A program made the translations under genes and the position numbers. DNA of 7,322 nt from Syntrophobacterales bacterium (GTDB lineage: Bacteria; Desulfobacterota; Desulfobaccia; Desulfobaccales; 0-14-0-80-60-11), in NCBI GenBank assembly GCA_020052215.1, contig JAGVPN010000436.1, forward strand, positions 1-7,322, in the 5' to 3' direction. Of the stretch, positions 1-6,084 are shown piece by piece; within the stretch, counting starts at the first letter, position 1; every line of letters starts with the position of its first letter. The notes below the pieces were generated by a model that was not told where the DNA came from, ran no database searches, and was given only the letters and a program-made list of their open reading frames with translations.

Positions 1-80
1 CCTCCCTGTAGCCCTGAACTCCGGATTGTATTATCCCAATAAATCAGTATGTTACGCCCAAATTTGATAAGTCATGATTT

Positions 81-109
81 TTGCTGATAGCTGAACGCTG
101 ATTTTTAAT
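81..109 (+). promoter_or_regulatory. Candidate sigma70-type promoter
   Basis: A -35-like TTGCTG at 81-86 (3 of 6 consensus matches, with the TTG intact) is followed by a 17-base spacer and a -10-like TTTAAT at 104-109 (5 of 6). Transcription would begin near 116 and leave an untranslated leader of about 110 bases before the ATG at 226. AT-rich DNA yields such matches by chance, so this is a hypothesis. A weaker alternative is a TATTAT at 29-34 without a good -35 partner. Confidence 0.3.
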
Positions 110-131
110 TTTTTGCCGCTGATAGCCGATT
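83..131 (+). repeat. Degenerate 7-bp tandem repeats (GCTGATA-like)
   Basis: Three consecutive heptamers, GCTGATA, GCTGAAC and GCTGATT, occupy 83-103. After a 14-base T/A-rich spacer two more, GCTGATA and GCCGATT, occupy 118-131. The 9-mer GCTGATAGC is exact at 83-91 and 118-126, 35 bases (five periods) apart. The first block falls between the candidate -35 and -10 boxes and the second lies at the predicted start of transcription. It could be a simple-sequence intergenic repeat or a regulator-binding array; the sequence does not decide between them. Confidence 0.5.
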
Positions 132-225
132 AACTATCCATGACCAGCTTGCCGCCAACTCCCTTTAACCCGACCCGGGGATGCGACCTTGCCCCCATCG
201 ACCTGACCTTCCGGCGGCTGGGATT

Positions 226-1467
226 ATGAAGCGCGACCCCTATTCCCTCGCCTATCTCGGCCGAATTCTACCGACGATTTCCGAGACCTTTGTGGTGCGG
301 GAAATCGCGGCGTTGCGGCGTTTGGGACTCAGCGTCAAAGTCTTCAGCCTCCATCCTCCGGAGACCGGGGTGCTCCATCCTGAGGCTCCTGATCTGGCCC
401 AGGAGGCGGAGGTCCTCATTCAACCCCGAAACCCCCTATTCTGGCTGACCCACCTGGTTTTTGCCCTGAGGTTTCCAGGCCGCTATTTCCATTGCCTTTA
501 CGCTCACGTCCTCTTCGCCGACGAGCCCTGGCGGTCTCGCCGCCGCTGTCTGTCTTACTTTATGGTGGCCCCCTTTGCCGCCTGGCGCCTGCGCCGGGCC
601 GGCATCCAGCATCTCCACGCCCATTTTGCCAACGCGCCGGCCAGCGTGGCGCTGATGGCCGCCGCCCTGGCCGGCATCTCCTTTAGCTTCACCGCCCATG
701 CGTATGACATCTTCATCGACAAGGTGTTGCTGCCGGCTAAGCTTACCGAGGCGGCGTTTGTGGCCTGCATCAGCCGGTACAACCGCCGCTACCTCCAGGA
801 ACATTATCCCGAAGCCCGGCGGGCGCATCTGGAGGTGGTCAGGAATGGCCTGGATATCGATAGATTTTGCCCCAACCCTCACCCCCAGGGCACGCCCCCC
901 TGCATTATCGCCGTGGGGCGCCTGGTGGAAACCAAGGGGTTTCACGTCCTGGTGGAGGCCTGCGCCCGGCTGCGTGACCGGGGCCTGCCCTGCCAAGGTC
1001 TCATCATCGGGGATGGTCCCGAAGCCGGCCGCCTCCAGGATTTGATTAATGATTGCGGGTTGACTGACCGAATAGTTCTCAAAGGGAAGCTCCCGCCGGA
1101 TGAATTGTTGCCTTATTTCCGGCGGGCCGATGTGCTGGCCATGCCTTCTTGCATCCGCAACCAGGATGCCGATGGCATTCCCACCGTGTTGATCGAAGCC
1201 ATGGCCATGGAAATTCCGGTGGTGGCCACCCGGGTGTCTGGAATCCCTGAACTGGTGGTGGCCGGCGAGACGGGTCTCCTGGTAGACCCGGACGATGCCG
1301 CGGCCCTGGCTGAGGCCCTGGAGCGCTTGCTCCGGGATCAGGAGCTGGCCCAACGCCTGGCCCGGGCCGGAAGAAACCTGGTGGTGGCTCAATTCAACGG
1401 CGAGGCCAGCGCCCGACAACTTCGCGGCCTGTTTGCGGCCGCGATTGAGGCCAAGCAGAAAAACTAA
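226..1467 (+). CDS. GT4 glycosyltransferase, WcaL/AmsK-like
   Basis: This is a retaining GT-B fold glycosyltransferase of 413 residues that should transfer a sugar from a nucleotide donor onto a growing lipid-linked glycan at the cytoplasmic membrane face. The N-terminal half opens with YLGRILPTISETFVVREI (10-27), the signature of WcaL/AmsK/ExoL-like enzymes (usually F/LPxLSETFI.REI). FTAHAYDIF follows at 155-163. The C-terminal domain has VGRLVETKGF (230-239), the nucleotide-binding IGDGPEAGRL (261-270) and the D/E-x7-E element D316...E324 in DGIPTVLIEAMA, with VSGIPELV after it. Length is normal. I prefer the ATG at 226 to the in-frame ATG at 181: family proteins begin close to the PTxSETF motif, and the extra 15 residues are proline/arginine-rich and match nothing. 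Neither start has a strong ribosome site (GGGA just before 226). It is the first gene of the run, 3 bp before the amidotransferase. Donor and acceptor sugars cannot be read. Confidence 0.9.
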   Translation: MKRDPYSLAYLGRILPTISETFVVREIAALRRLGLSVKVFSLHPPETGVLHPEAPDLAQEAEVLIQPRNPLFWLTHLVFALRFPGRYFHCLYAHVLFADEPWRSRRRCLSYFMVAPFAAWRLRRAGIQHLHAHFANAPASVALMAAALAGISFSFTAHAYDIFIDKVLLPAKLTEAAFVACISRYNRRYLQEHYPEARRAHLEVVRNGLDIDRFCPNPHPQGTPPCIIAVGRLVETKGFHVLVEACARLRDRGLPCQGLIIGDGPEAGRLQDLINDCGLTDRIVLKGKLPPDELLPYFRRADVLAMPSCIRNQDADGIPTVLIEAMAMEIPVVATRVSGIPELVVAGETGLLVDPDDAAALAEALERLLRDQELAQRLARAGRNLVVAQFNGEASARQLRGLFAAAIEAKQKN

Positions 1468-1470
1468 TCC

Positions 1471-3372
1471 ATGTGCGGTATCTGCGGCATTTTGCATTTA
1501 AATGGAACGCCCGTCGACCAGGGATTGCTGCGGCGCATGACCGCGGTTTTAAGCCACCGCGGCCCCGATGATGAGGGCTTCTGGGTGGACAAGGATCTGG
1601 GACTGGGTTTCCGGCGCCTGAGCATCATCGATCTGACCGGCGGGCGCCAGCCCATGTCCAACGAAGATCAGACGGTGACGGTGGTCTTCAACGGCGAGAT
1701 TTATAACTTCGTCGAACTCCGGGCTGATCTGAAGCGACAGGGCCACACTTTTCGCACCTCCTCCGACACTGAGGTCATCGTCCACGGTTTCGAAGCCTGG
1801 GGAGATGACGTGGTGCACTACTTAAACGGCATGTTCGCCTTTGCCGTCTGGGACAGCCGCCGGCGGAAGCTCCTCCTGGCCCGGGACCGCCTGGGCATCA
1901 AACCGCTGTTCTATACCCAAATGTCCGACACCCTGGCCTTTGCCTCGGAAATCAAGAGTCTCCTTTTGCTCCCCGGGTTTGATCCGGCCGTGAGCGATCA
2001 GGGCGTGTTCGAATACTTTTCCCACCATTTCATTCCGGGGTCGGGCACGATTTATCAAAATATCCGCAAGTTGGAACCGGGGGAGTTGCTGACCGTGGCC
2101 GACGGCGAGATCAAGACCCGAAAATACTGGCGCCCCGTGGTTACCCCGACCCCAGGCAGACCCCTGGAGGATTGGTGCCAGGAACTGCGGCAGCGCCTGA
2201 GAGAAGCGGTGCGCCTCCAACTGGTGGCGGATGTGCCCTTGGGGGTCTTTCTCTCCGGCGGGATTGATTCCAGCGCGGTCACCGCGGCCATGGCCGGATT
2301 GGGCACCAAGGAAATCCGCACCTTTAACGTGGGTTTCGAAGTGCCCAAGTATGACGAAACGCTCTATGCCCGTCAGGTCAGCCAGTATCTGGGCACCACC
2401 CATGAGACCTTCCGGATCGACGCCGAGGCCACCGACCTGTTGCCCAAACTGCTGTGGCACCTGGACGAACCCCTGGCCGACGCCACCATCATCCCCACCT
2501 ATCTCCTGTCTAAAGCCACCCGCCGACAGGTCACGGTGGCCTTGAGCGGCGAGGGTGGGGACGAGCTCTTTGGGGGCTACACCCACTATCAAGGCATGCA
2601 GCTGAATCGGTGGTTGAGCGTGTTGCCTCTCTGGTGCCGCCGCAGCCTGGCGGCGGCCGCCCGCCATCTGCCCACCGGGGGTTCTCCCCGCCTGGGTTAC
2701 CTGGAACACCGTCTGGAGCGCATCGCCGCCACCTCCCTCTTGCCGCTGTTCCAGGGATATACCCGCAAGGTGGCGTTTTTCACCCCTGAGGAGCAACAAC
2801 GCCTGTTTTCTCCGGATTTTCAGCGCCGGATTGCCGACCTCCCCTATCTCCGCCACTTCTGGGCCATCCCCCGGGCCCATCCGGACCTTGATCCCATCGC
2901 CCAGGCCAACCTGGCGGACCTCTCGGTCTTTCTGCCGGATAGCCTGCTGGTCAAGGTGGACCGCATGAGCATGGCCTGTTCCCTGGAAGTCCGGGTGCCC
3001 TTGCTGGACCACACCCTGGTGGAATTTGCCCTAAGCATTCCCTTCGACCTCAAAGTCAAAGGGATGCACACCAAATACCTGCTGCGGAAGGCGCTGGCGC
3101 CCTGGCTACCCCCGACTATCTTGAACCGGCCGAAACGGGGTTTCAATCCCCCCGTAGAATTCTGGCTCCAACACCACCTGGTGGACTACGCCCGGGAATA
3201 TCACCTGATGGAGACCCTGGCCGCCACCGGGTACTTCAACCTGCCCACGATCCAGGAAATGGCCGAGGCCCATATTCGCGGCCGGCGGAATTTTAGTAAG
3301 CAGCTCTGGGCCTTACTGGTTTTCGCCATCTGGTGGCGGCGGGTCCGGGGCCGGGGGGAGTGGCAGCCATGA
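1471..3372 (+). CDS. asnB: Asparagine synthetase (glutamine-hydrolysing)-type amidotransferase, EPS/exosortase-cluster type
   Basis: This 633-residue enzyme hydrolyses glutamine in one domain and uses the ammonia in an ATP-dependent (adenylating) amide synthesis in the other. The class II glutaminase domain has the catalytic Cys2 (MCGICGI), R48-R49 in RRLSIID, NGEIYN (74-79) and the SSDTE region (98-102, D99). The synthetase domain has the PP-loop LSGGIDSS (261-268), LSGEGGDELFGGY (358-370, with E361 at the position of the critical Glu of E. coli AsnB), VDRMSMACSLEVRVPLLD (496-513) and KRGF (555-558). All key residues are intact. It is longer than housekeeping AsnB (~554 aa) and matches the ~630-residue versions in EPS/exosortase clusters (the amidotransferase 1 type). 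The true acceptor may therefore be a sugar acid or another cluster intermediate rather than aspartate; that is inference. It starts 3 bp after GT4-1 with no obvious ribosome site, and its TGA overlaps the next ATG (ATGA), so translation is probably coupled on both sides. Confidence 0.93.
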   Translation: MCGICGILHLNGTPVDQGLLRRMTAVLSHRGPDDEGFWVDKDLGLGFRRLSIIDLTGGRQPMSNEDQTVTVVFNGEIYNFVELRADLKRQGHTFRTSSDTEVIVHGFEAWGDDVVHYLNGMFAFAVWDSRRRKLLLARDRLGIKPLFYTQMSDTLAFASEIKSLLLLPGFDPAVSDQGVFEYFSHHFIPGSGTIYQNIRKLEPGELLTVADGEIKTRKYWRPVVTPTPGRPLEDWCQELRQRLREAVRLQLVADVPLGVFLSGGIDSSAVTAAMAGLGTKEIRTFNVGFEVPKYDETLYARQVSQYLGTTHETFRIDAEATDLLPKLLWHLDEPLADATIIPTYLLSKATRRQVTVALSGEGGDELFGGYTHYQGMQLNRWLSVLPLWCRRSLAAAARHLPTGGSPRLGYLEHRLERIAATSLLPLFQGYTRKVAFFTPEEQQRLFSPDFQRRIADLPYLRHFWAIPRAHPDLDPIAQANLADLSVFLPDSLLVKVDRMSMACSLEVRVPLLDHTLVEFALSIPFDLKVKGMHTKYLLRKALAPWLPPTILNRPKRGFNPPVEFWLQHHLVDYAREYHLMETLAATGYFNLPTIQEMAEAHIRGRRNFSKQLWALLVFAIWWRRVRGRGEWQP

Positions 3373-4289
3373 AGCGCCGCCTGGTGATTATCAGCCCCTG
3401 TCGCGATGAGGAGCAGTTGGTTCGGTTTACCCTGGACTCCGTCATCAAACAGACCTATCGCCCCGATCTCTGGATCATCGTCGACGACGGCAGCCGGGAT
3501 CAAACTGCGGCTATTGTGGCCCAGTACGCCGAAAAATACCCGTGGATCAAACTCCTGCGGCGGCAGCAACGCGGGGTGCGTCAACTGGGACCCGGGGTGG
3601 TCAGCGCCTTTAACGCCGGCCTGGCCTATCTGGGAGATGAACCCTTTGACGTCATCGCCAAGCTGGACAGCGACACCGAGTTTAGCGCCGGCGCCTTCGC
3701 CGCCGTCATGGCCCATTTTGACGACCCCCGGGTGGGCATGGCCAGCGGCAACACCTATCTGCTGACCGGGGATAAGCTCGTTTTTGAACGCTACACTTCC
3801 TACCATGTCCCGGGCAATGCCAAATTTTACCGCCGGGAATGCTTTTGCGATATCCGTGGGCTGCAGCCGGTCTACGGCTGGGACGTCATCGACGAAACCG
3901 ACGCCCGCCGCCACGGTTGGCTCACCCTCAGCGATCCCAAGATCGTTTTTATCCATCACCGGATGCAAGCCTCCAGCTCCGGGGTTATCCAGGGGCGGGT
4001 GATCTGGGGCCGGTGCGCTTATGCCATCGGCAGCCACCCGCTCTTTGCCATAGCCCGGGGCATCTATCGTATGGCCCAGCGACCGTGGGTGCTGGGAGGG
4101 TTGGCGTTCATCTGGGGTTTTTTTATCAGCTATTTCCATCCGGGCATCCAGCGCCTCACCGATCCGGAGCTGATTCGTTATTTGCGCTGGGAGCAACTCT
4201 ACCGACTCACCCACGGTAATCGCCTGCCGCCCGAAACCGGACCCGGCGCCAGGCTGTCGCCGGATTTCGGACGTCGGCTTTTACCGTGA
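3369..4289 (+). CDS. GT2 glycosyltransferase, copy 1 of a tandem pair
   Basis: This is a 306-residue inverting GT-A glycosyltransferase. Visible parts: the N-terminal strand LVIISPCRDEE (5-15), the nucleotide-binding VDDGS (38-42), the metal-binding DxD as D100-S-D102 in AKLDSDTEF, and the likely catalytic acidic segment WDVIDETDARRHGW (171-184). It has no multi-span membrane domain, but 241-256 (VLGGLAFIWGFFISYF) is strongly hydrophobic and probably sits at or in the inner membrane. The ATG at 3369 is chosen because it overlaps the asnB stop as ATGA, carries GGGGAG 8 bases upstream (GGAG 3357-3360), and matches the start of the paralogue; an in-frame ATG at 3333 lies inside asnB. It aligns without gaps to the next gene through residue 287, then has 19 extra residues rich in G, P and R that copy 2 lacks. 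The sugar transferred is unknown. Confidence 0.92.
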   Translation: MKRRLVIISPCRDEEQLVRFTLDSVIKQTYRPDLWIIVDDGSRDQTAAIVAQYAEKYPWIKLLRRQQRGVRQLGPGVVSAFNAGLAYLGDEPFDVIAKLDSDTEFSAGAFAAVMAHFDDPRVGMASGNTYLLTGDKLVFERYTSYHVPGNAKFYRRECFCDIRGLQPVYGWDVIDETDARRHGWLTLSDPKIVFIHHRMQASSSGVIQGRVIWGRCAYAIGSHPLFAIARGIYRMAQRPWVLGGLAFIWGFFISYFHPGIQRLTDPELIRYLRWEQLYRLTHGNRLPPETGPGARLSPDFGRRLLP

Positions 4290-4299
4290 AAGTCCACCC

Positions 4300-4327
4300 G
4301 TAGGGGCGGTGAGCGCACCGCCCCTAC
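4300..4327. repeat. Perfect palindromic hairpin element, REP-like
   Basis: Arms GTAGGGGCGGTG (4300-4311) and CACCGCCCCTAC (4316-4327) are perfect 12-bp inverted repeats around a 4-base loop AGCG. GTAGGGGC...GCCCCTAC palindromes are, as I recall, a common dispersed intergenic repeat in many GC-rich bacteria. No T-run follows the 3' arm (AAGGAATTTC comes next), so it is not a classic intrinsic terminator, although the RNA hairpin could stabilise the upstream message or dampen read-through. It starts 10 bases after the stop of GT2 copy 1, between the two paralogues. Confidence 0.8.
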
Positions 4328-4337
4328 AAGGAATTTC

Positions 4338-4430
4338 ATGATTGGGGTTAGGGTAGCCCCAAACGGCCATGGTGGTTTAGCCTGGCGGCGTCCGGGTGAA
4401 GAGTTCGGGCGCAGGGAGAGGTACTTATGA
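4338..4430 (+). CDS. Possible 30-residue small ORF coupled to GT2 copy 2
   Basis: An ATG at 4338 has AAGGA at 4328-4332, five bases upstream, which is a sound ribosome site. It reads 30 codons to a TGA that overlaps the ATG of GT2 copy 2 as ATGA, exactly as asnB overlaps GT2 copy 1. The product begins MIGVRVAPNGHGG and ends WRRPGEEFGRRERYL. It is basic, with no membrane segment and no family I recognise. It may be a leader peptide that couples translation to the next gene, or a by-product of a duplicated asnB tail (see 4383-4430). A chance ORF in a 137-bp gap is quite possible. Confidence 0.2.
   Translation: MIGVRVAPNGHGGLAWRRPGEEFGRRERYL
4342..4362 (+). repeat. Second intergenic stem-loop
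   Basis: TTGGGGTTA (4342-4350) pairs with TAGCCCCAA (4354-4362) around a GGG loop: nine pairs, one of them a G-U wobble. It lies 14 bases after the 12-bp palindrome and about 65 bases before the ATG of GT2 copy 2. No T-run follows, so a terminator is unlikely. It may be part of the same mobile or dispersed repeat unit, or simply RNA structure ahead of GT2 copy 2. Confidence 0.5.
4383..4430 (+). pseudogene. Putative duplicated remnant of the asnB 3' end
   Basis: The bases before GT2 copy 2 resemble the end of asnB before GT2 copy 1. TGGCGGCG occurs at 3334-3341 (asnB codons 622-624) and at 4383-4390. Both are followed by TCCGG, a purine-rich ribosome site and an ATGA overlap. Read in frame, the asnB tail WRRVRGRGEWQP and the later WRRPGEEFGRRERYL share WRR, GR and E if three codons are inserted; the distance to the ATG differs by exactly 9 bases (35 against 44). 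The match is short and GC-rich, so this is suggestive only. If real, the duplicated unit was asnB-tail plus GT2 and not the GT2 gene alone. Confidence 0.35.
4414..4421 (+). promoter_or_regulatory. Ribosome binding site of GT2 copy 2
   Basis: GGGAGAGG sits 5 bases before the ATG at 4427 (8 bases if GGGAG is the paired core). It is one of the best ribosome sites in the window and fixes the start, which also matches the first residues of copy 1. Confidence 0.65.
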
Positions 4431-5302
4431 AGCACCGACTGGTCATCATCAGTCCCTGCCGGGATGAAGAGCAGTATATCCGCCTCACCCTGGATTCGGT
4501 GGTCAACCAGACCTATCGGCCCCATCTCTGGATCATCGTCGACGACTGCAGCCGCGATGGGACACCGGAGATCGTTGAAGGCTACGCCGCGCAACACCCC
4601 TGGATCAGGCTCGTCCGGCGGGAGCGAGGCGGGTGCCGTCAACTAGGCCCCGGCGTGGTTTGCGCCTTCGATGCCGGCCTGGAGTATCTGGGGGACGAGC
4701 CCTTTGACGTCATTGCCAAGCTGGATGGCGATTTGGAGTTTGGCCCCGAAACCTTCGCCGCCATCATGGCTCACTTTGACGACCCCCGAGTGGGCATGGC
4801 CAGCGGCACCACCTTACTGCTGGTAGAGGGAAACCTCGTCTCCGAACGTTATGCCAACTACCATGTGCCGGGCCAGGCCAAATTTTACCGCCGGGAATGC
4901 TTCCGGGACATCGGCGGACTTCAATGCATTTACGGCTGGGACATTATCGACGAAACCGATGCTCGCCGCCACGGCTGGCTCACCCGTAGCGACCCGAAAA
5001 TTATCATCACGCATCATCGCCTGCAGGGGGTCAGTTTCGGGGCCATCCGGGGACGGGTTATCTGGGGCCGGGGCGCCTATGCCATCGGCAGCCATCCTCT
5101 GTTCGTCATCGCCCGGGGCATCTTTCGCATGGCGGAGAGGCCGTGGGGGGTTGGAGGCCTGGCCGTCATTTGGGGGTTCTTTTCCAGTTACTTCAATCCC
5201 GAGATTCAGCGCACCCCCGACCGGGAGCTGATTCGCCACCTCCGGCGGGAGCAGCTTTACCGACTCACCCACGGCAATCGCCTGCCACTTGGGGAGGCCT
5301 GA
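4427..5302 (+). CDS. GT2 glycosyltransferase, copy 2 of a tandem pair
   Basis: A 291-residue paralogue of the preceding GT2. By hand count 215 of the first 287 residues are identical (about 75%), with no gap. Retained motifs: LVIISPCRDEE (5-15), the DxD D100-G-D102 in AKLDGDLEF, WDIIDETDARRHGW (171-184) and the hydrophobic 241-256. One oddity is VDDCS at 38-42, where nearly all GT2 enzymes, including copy 1, have VDDGS; the two aspartates remain, so activity is probably kept. Differences cluster at 41-70, 101-109, 133-139 and 192-208, around the nucleotide site and the probable acceptor side, while 71-100 and 141-190 are nearly fixed. That pattern suggests changed donor or acceptor choice rather than decay. 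It ends four residues after the shared LTHGNRLP, 2 bp before the GT26 start. Substrate unknown. Confidence 0.92.
   Translation: MKHRLVIISPCRDEEQYIRLTLDSVVNQTYRPHLWIIVDDCSRDGTPEIVEGYAAQHPWIRLVRRERGGCRQLGPGVVCAFDAGLEYLGDEPFDVIAKLDGDLEFGPETFAAIMAHFDDPRVGMASGTTLLLVEGNLVSERYANYHVPGQAKFYRRECFRDIGGLQCIYGWDIIDETDARRHGWLTRSDPKIIITHHRLQGVSFGAIRGRVIWGRGAYAIGSHPLFVIARGIFRMAERPWGVGGLAVIWGFFSSYFNPEIQRTPDRELIRHLRREQLYRLTHGNRLPLGEA
5291..5297 (+). promoter_or_regulatory. Ribosome binding site that decides the GTG start of the GT26 gene
   Basis: GGGGAGG lies 7 bases before GTG 5305, inside the last codons of GT2 copy 2. The reading frame is open further upstream to an ATG at 5143, but that stretch lies wholly inside GT2-2 and encodes a proline-rich, family-unlike sequence, so the GTG is the credible start. 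Confidence 0.7.
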
Positions 5303-5304
5303 CC

Positions 5305-6084
5305 GTGAACCCGGAGGCAACCATCAATATCCTGAGAGTGCCCGTGGGCATATACACCATGGACACCTTGCTGGCCCGGATCGAGGACTTGATTGCGGCC
5401 CCGGGTTGTGCGGTGGCTTATGGCGTCAATGCCCATGTCACCAACCTCACCTACCACAACCCCGAGTTTCTGGAAGCGCTCTGTCAGGCCGATCTGTTGT
5501 ACCCCGACGGCGCCTCCCTGATTCTGGCGTCCCGCCTTTTGGGTGGCCATCTGCCGGAAAAGCTGACCACCACCGACATCTGGCCCCGGCTGTGCGAACT
5601 GGCGGTGGAGCGCGGGTATCGGTTCTTTCTCCTGGGTGGGGAGCCCGGCCTGGCGGAGCGGGCCGCCGGCCAGGCCCGGCGCCAATATCCTGGCTTAAAC
5701 CTGGTGGGGACCCATCATGGATATTTCGATTTCAGGGATGAGTCTCTGGCGGCGGAAATCAATGCCGCCCGCCCGGACGTTCTCTGGGTGGGGATGGGGG
5801 ACCCCCGCCAGGTCCTCTGGGCCGCGGCCTGGCGGCAGCAGTTGGAAGTGAGCCTGGTCCTGACCTGCGGCGGCATGTTCAAGATCGTCGCCGGCGAGTT
5901 GGAGCGTCTTTCCCCCCAGTGGCGGCAGAAAGGGTTAGAGTGGGCTTATCGCCTGTGGCAGGAACCCGGCACCTGGCGGCGCTACCTCCTGGGCCTGCCC
6001 CTCTTTGGCATGCGGGTCCTGGCCCAGAGCGTCCGGGGCGAACAACCCCCAGCCAAATCCACGGGGGAACCATCGGTGGGCTGA
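5305..6084 (+). CDS. GT26 glycosyltransferase, WecG/TagA/CpsF family
   Basis: A 259-residue enzyme of the normal family length (~240-260). WecG moves N-acetylmannosaminuronate, and TagA N-acetylmannosamine, onto an undecaprenyl-linked GlcNAc primer at the inner membrane; this member should do a comparable early step, with its own sugar unknown. Family features in order: NAHVTNL (42-48), PDGAS (67-71, with Asp68 matching the catalytic aspartate of TagA), KLTTTDIWPRL (86-96, the usual 'RxTGxD' region with Thr where Gly is common), FFLLGGEPG (107-115), YPGLNLVGTHHGYF (128-141), WVGMGDPRQ (161-169), and the C-terminal SPQWRQKGLEWAYRLWQEP (203-221) followed by RRYL (225-228), the membrane-associating appendage of the family. 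Start is GTG, spaced 2 bp from the previous stop. Its TGA shares a base with the next ATG (TGATG), so the two are probably translationally coupled. Confidence 0.93.
   Translation: MNPEATINILRVPVGIYTMDTLLARIEDLIAAPGCAVAYGVNAHVTNLTYHNPEFLEALCQADLLYPDGASLILASRLLGGHLPEKLTTTDIWPRLCELAVERGYRFFLLGGEPGLAERAAGQARRQYPGLNLVGTHHGYFDFRDESLAAEINAARPDVLWVGMGDPRQVLWAAAWRQQLEVSLVLTCGGMFKIVAGELERLSPQWRQKGLEWAYRLWQEPGTWRRYLLGLPLFGMRVLAQSVRGEQPPAKSTGEPSVG

Larger units (their letters stand above)
1..225. other. AT-rich non-coding leader upstream of the gene cluster
   Basis: No convincing gene is seen here. The first ~140 bases are AT-rich (19 of 60 bases are G or C in 61-120), in sharp contrast with the GC-rich genes downstream. 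The stretch holds T-runs, degenerate GCTGATA-type heptamers and a candidate promoter (separate entries). Bases 160-225 turn GC-rich and are open in frame with the first gene from an ATG at 181, but I do not regard those 15 codons as coding. No terminator of an upstream gene is evident. This is the likely 5' boundary of the transcription unit, since no other gap in the window is this long or this AT-rich. Confidence 0.7.

Noticed and set aside
121..138. GATAG...CTATC hairpin in the leader
   Set aside because: Only five pairs with an eight-base loop, expected by chance in AT-rich DNA.
181..225. Earlier ATG start for GT4-1
   Set aside because: The 15 extra residues are unlike the family, and the GGGG touching the ATG is too close to act as a ribosome site. 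The start at 226 fits the normal distance to the PTISETF motif.
436..1497. 353-codon antisense open frame across the first GT4 gene
   Set aside because: It mirrors a strongly supported gene in GC-rich DNA, its product is rich in G, Q, H and P with no recognisable motif, and it has no conserved domain pattern.
1822..3012. 396-codon antisense open frame inside asnB
   Set aside because: The sense frame has all the catalytic motifs of an AsnB-type enzyme; the antisense product is low-complexity (Q, G, H rich) and typical of high-GC codon shadows.
3201..4214. 337-codon antisense open frame across the asnB end and GT2-1; similar ones at 4199-4642 and 4814-5320
   Set aside because: The similar antisense frames over both GT2 copies simply reflect the duplication of the sense genes; repeated segments such as VGFVDDVPAV/IGFVDNVPAV are the reverse image of the conserved WDxIDETDAR region.
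4300..4362. Intrinsic transcription terminator between the GT2 genes
   Set aside because: Neither hairpin is followed by a U-tract, and the same pathway continues on the same strand directly after them.
5143..5304. Upstream extension of the GT26 gene inside GT2-2
   Set aside because: It is a frame-shifted reading of the conserved GT2 C-terminus, and GTG 5305 has a strong ribosome site and gives the normal family N-terminus.
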